Assembly (NCBI RefSeq): GCF_026015985.1
Contig: NZ_CP110389.1
Coordinates: forward strand, 930,001-994,000
Direction: 5' to 3'
Length of the DNA: 64,000 bases
Origin: Rhodopseudomonas sp. P2A-2r
GTDB taxonomy: Bacteria > Pseudomonadota > Alphaproteobacteria > Rhizobiales > Xanthobacteraceae
This document shows, in pieces, positions 63,307 through 64,000 of this stretch (within the stretch, counting starts at the first letter, position 1; each line of letters opens with the position of its first letter). Position numbers and translations under genes: made by a program. The notes below the pieces were generated by a model. It was not told the DNA's origin, ran no database searches, and saw only the letters and a program-made list of their open reading frames with translations.

Positions 63307-64000
63307 ATGGAGATTGGATACTTCACCATGCCTTCGCATCCGCCGGAGTGCGGGCTGAAAGAAGGGCACGACTGGGATCTGCAGGTGCTGCGCTGGGCCG
63401 ATGAACTCGGCTATCAGGAAGCCTGGATCGGCGAGCACCATACCGCGCCGTGGGAGCCGCATCCGGCGCCCGATCTGCTGCTGGCGCAGGCTTTTCTGCA
63501 AACCAAGAACATTCGTCTCGGGCCTGGCGGATTCCTGCTACCGTATCATCATCCCGCCGAACTCGCCAACCGCGTGGCGATGCTCGATCATCTCTCCGAA
63601 GGCCGGCTGAATTTCGGCGTTGCGGCGTCGGGCCTGCCGAGCGACTGGGCGATGTTCAACGTCGACGGCATGTCCGGCCAGAATCGCGACATGACCCGCG
63701 AGGCGCTCGAGATCATCCTCAAGCTCTGGTCCGATGACGCGCCGTGGACCTATACGGGGAAGTACTGGACCGTCTCCAAGCCGGACGTGATGTTCGACTT
63801 CCTGAAGCCGCACATCAAGCCGTTGCAGGCGCCGCATCCGCCGATCGCGGTGGCCGGCCTCAGCAAAGGCTCCGATACGCTGAAACTGGCCGGCGAACGC
63901 GGCTACATTCCCATGAGCCTCAACCTGAATCCGGCCTACGTCTCGAGCCACTGGGATTCCGTCGAAATCGGCGCAGCGAAGACCGGGCGAAAGCCCAACC
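63307..64000 (+). CDS. LLM-class flavin-dependent monooxygenase, 3' end outside window
   Basis: 231 residues visible, open to the right edge. Bacterial-luciferase-type barrel: MEIGYFTMPSHPPE at the first strand, EAWIGEHHTAPWEPHPAPD with the histidine pair, IRLGPGGFLLPYHHPAELANRVAMLDHLS, FGVAASGLPSDW and PPIAVAGLSKGSDTLKLAGERGY. The family uses reduced FMN to oxygenate small organic molecules. GGGAGGAATT precedes the ATG. The sigma-54 promoter means it needs an activator, usually one that senses the substrate. Confidence 0.9.
   Translation, partial: MEIGYFTMPSHPPECGLKEGHDWDLQVLRWADELGYQEAWIGEHHTAPWEPHPAPDLLLAQAFLQTKNIRLGPGGFLLPYHHPAELANRVAMLDHLSEGRLNFGVAASGLPSDWAMFNVDGMSGQNRDMTREALEIILKLWSDDAPWTYTGKYWTVSKPDVMFDFLKPHIKPLQAPHPPIAVAGLSKGSDTLKLAGERGYIPMSLNLNPAYVSSHWDSVEIGAAKTGRKPN

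Overview
The window is high-GC, densely coded chromosomal DNA, most likely from an alphaproteobacterium of the Nitrobacteraceae (Rhodopseudomonas/Bradyrhizobium/Tardiphaga group). This is inferred from the ChvE-MmsA-MmsB sugar transporter, class I lysyl-tRNA synthetase, Omp25/31-type porins in tandem, the ligase-associated DNA repair genes and several families of intergenic palindromes. No 16S gene is present, so the genus is a guess. No prophage, integrase, transposase or CRISPR array was seen.

Layout. 0-3 kb: 3' part of the periplasmic glucan synthase opgH, a sirtuin and a small DUF2171 protein. 3-4.5 kb: a frameshifted SDR/epimerase and a DUF29 protein. 4.5-7.7 kb: hydantoinase, hydantoin racemase and N-carbamoyl-amino-acid hydrolase. 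7.9-12.8 kb: sorbosone dehydrogenase lipoprotein, a MATE pump, two small lipocalin/START-like proteins and an AraC regulator. 12.97 kb: tRNA-Gly(CCC). 13.1-25.5 kb: a minus-strand sugar region with two complete CUT2 ABC transporters (ChvE/MmsA/MmsB and a YtfQ/YtfR/YtfT/YjfF type) around a lactonase, aldose 1-epimerase, sugar 1-dehydrogenase and GntR regulator. 25.7-31 kb: FAD dehydrogenase, SCO1 copper protein and a membrane glycosyltransferase. 31-39.4 kb: solute-binding protein, lysK, two Tat-type carbonic anhydrases, a LexA-like S24 repressor, DUF952-pyrD and a second MATE pump. 39.6-53.3 kb: the four-gene DNA repair set (ligase and exonuclease, then helicase and phosphoesterase), split by a methyltransferase, three tandem double-barrel porins and a LivK-type binding protein. 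53.3-57.5 kb: an acyl-CoA oxidation cluster. 57.7-64 kb: small membrane/envelope proteins, panE, TadG, a lysine-rich basic protein, tRNA-Arg(CCT) and the start of a luciferase-like monooxygenase behind a textbook sigma-54 promoter.

Most notable signals. (1) Arrays of GGAAY half-sites, partly at 10-11 bp spacing, lie at both ends of the S24 repressor gene and in front of the alpha-carbonic anhydrase and DUF952-pyrD, suggesting a local regulon. (2) A sigma-54 promoter has two in-phase inverted repeats upstream. (3) A repeat palindrome is inserted inside the lhr-type helicase coding sequence. (4) A porin copy has lost its signal peptide and begins in its neighbour's terminator. (5) Five places lack a single base in a homopolymer and break four otherwise intact genes, which looks more like an assembly error than gene decay. 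All functional calls come from reading motifs by eye; no database search was run.
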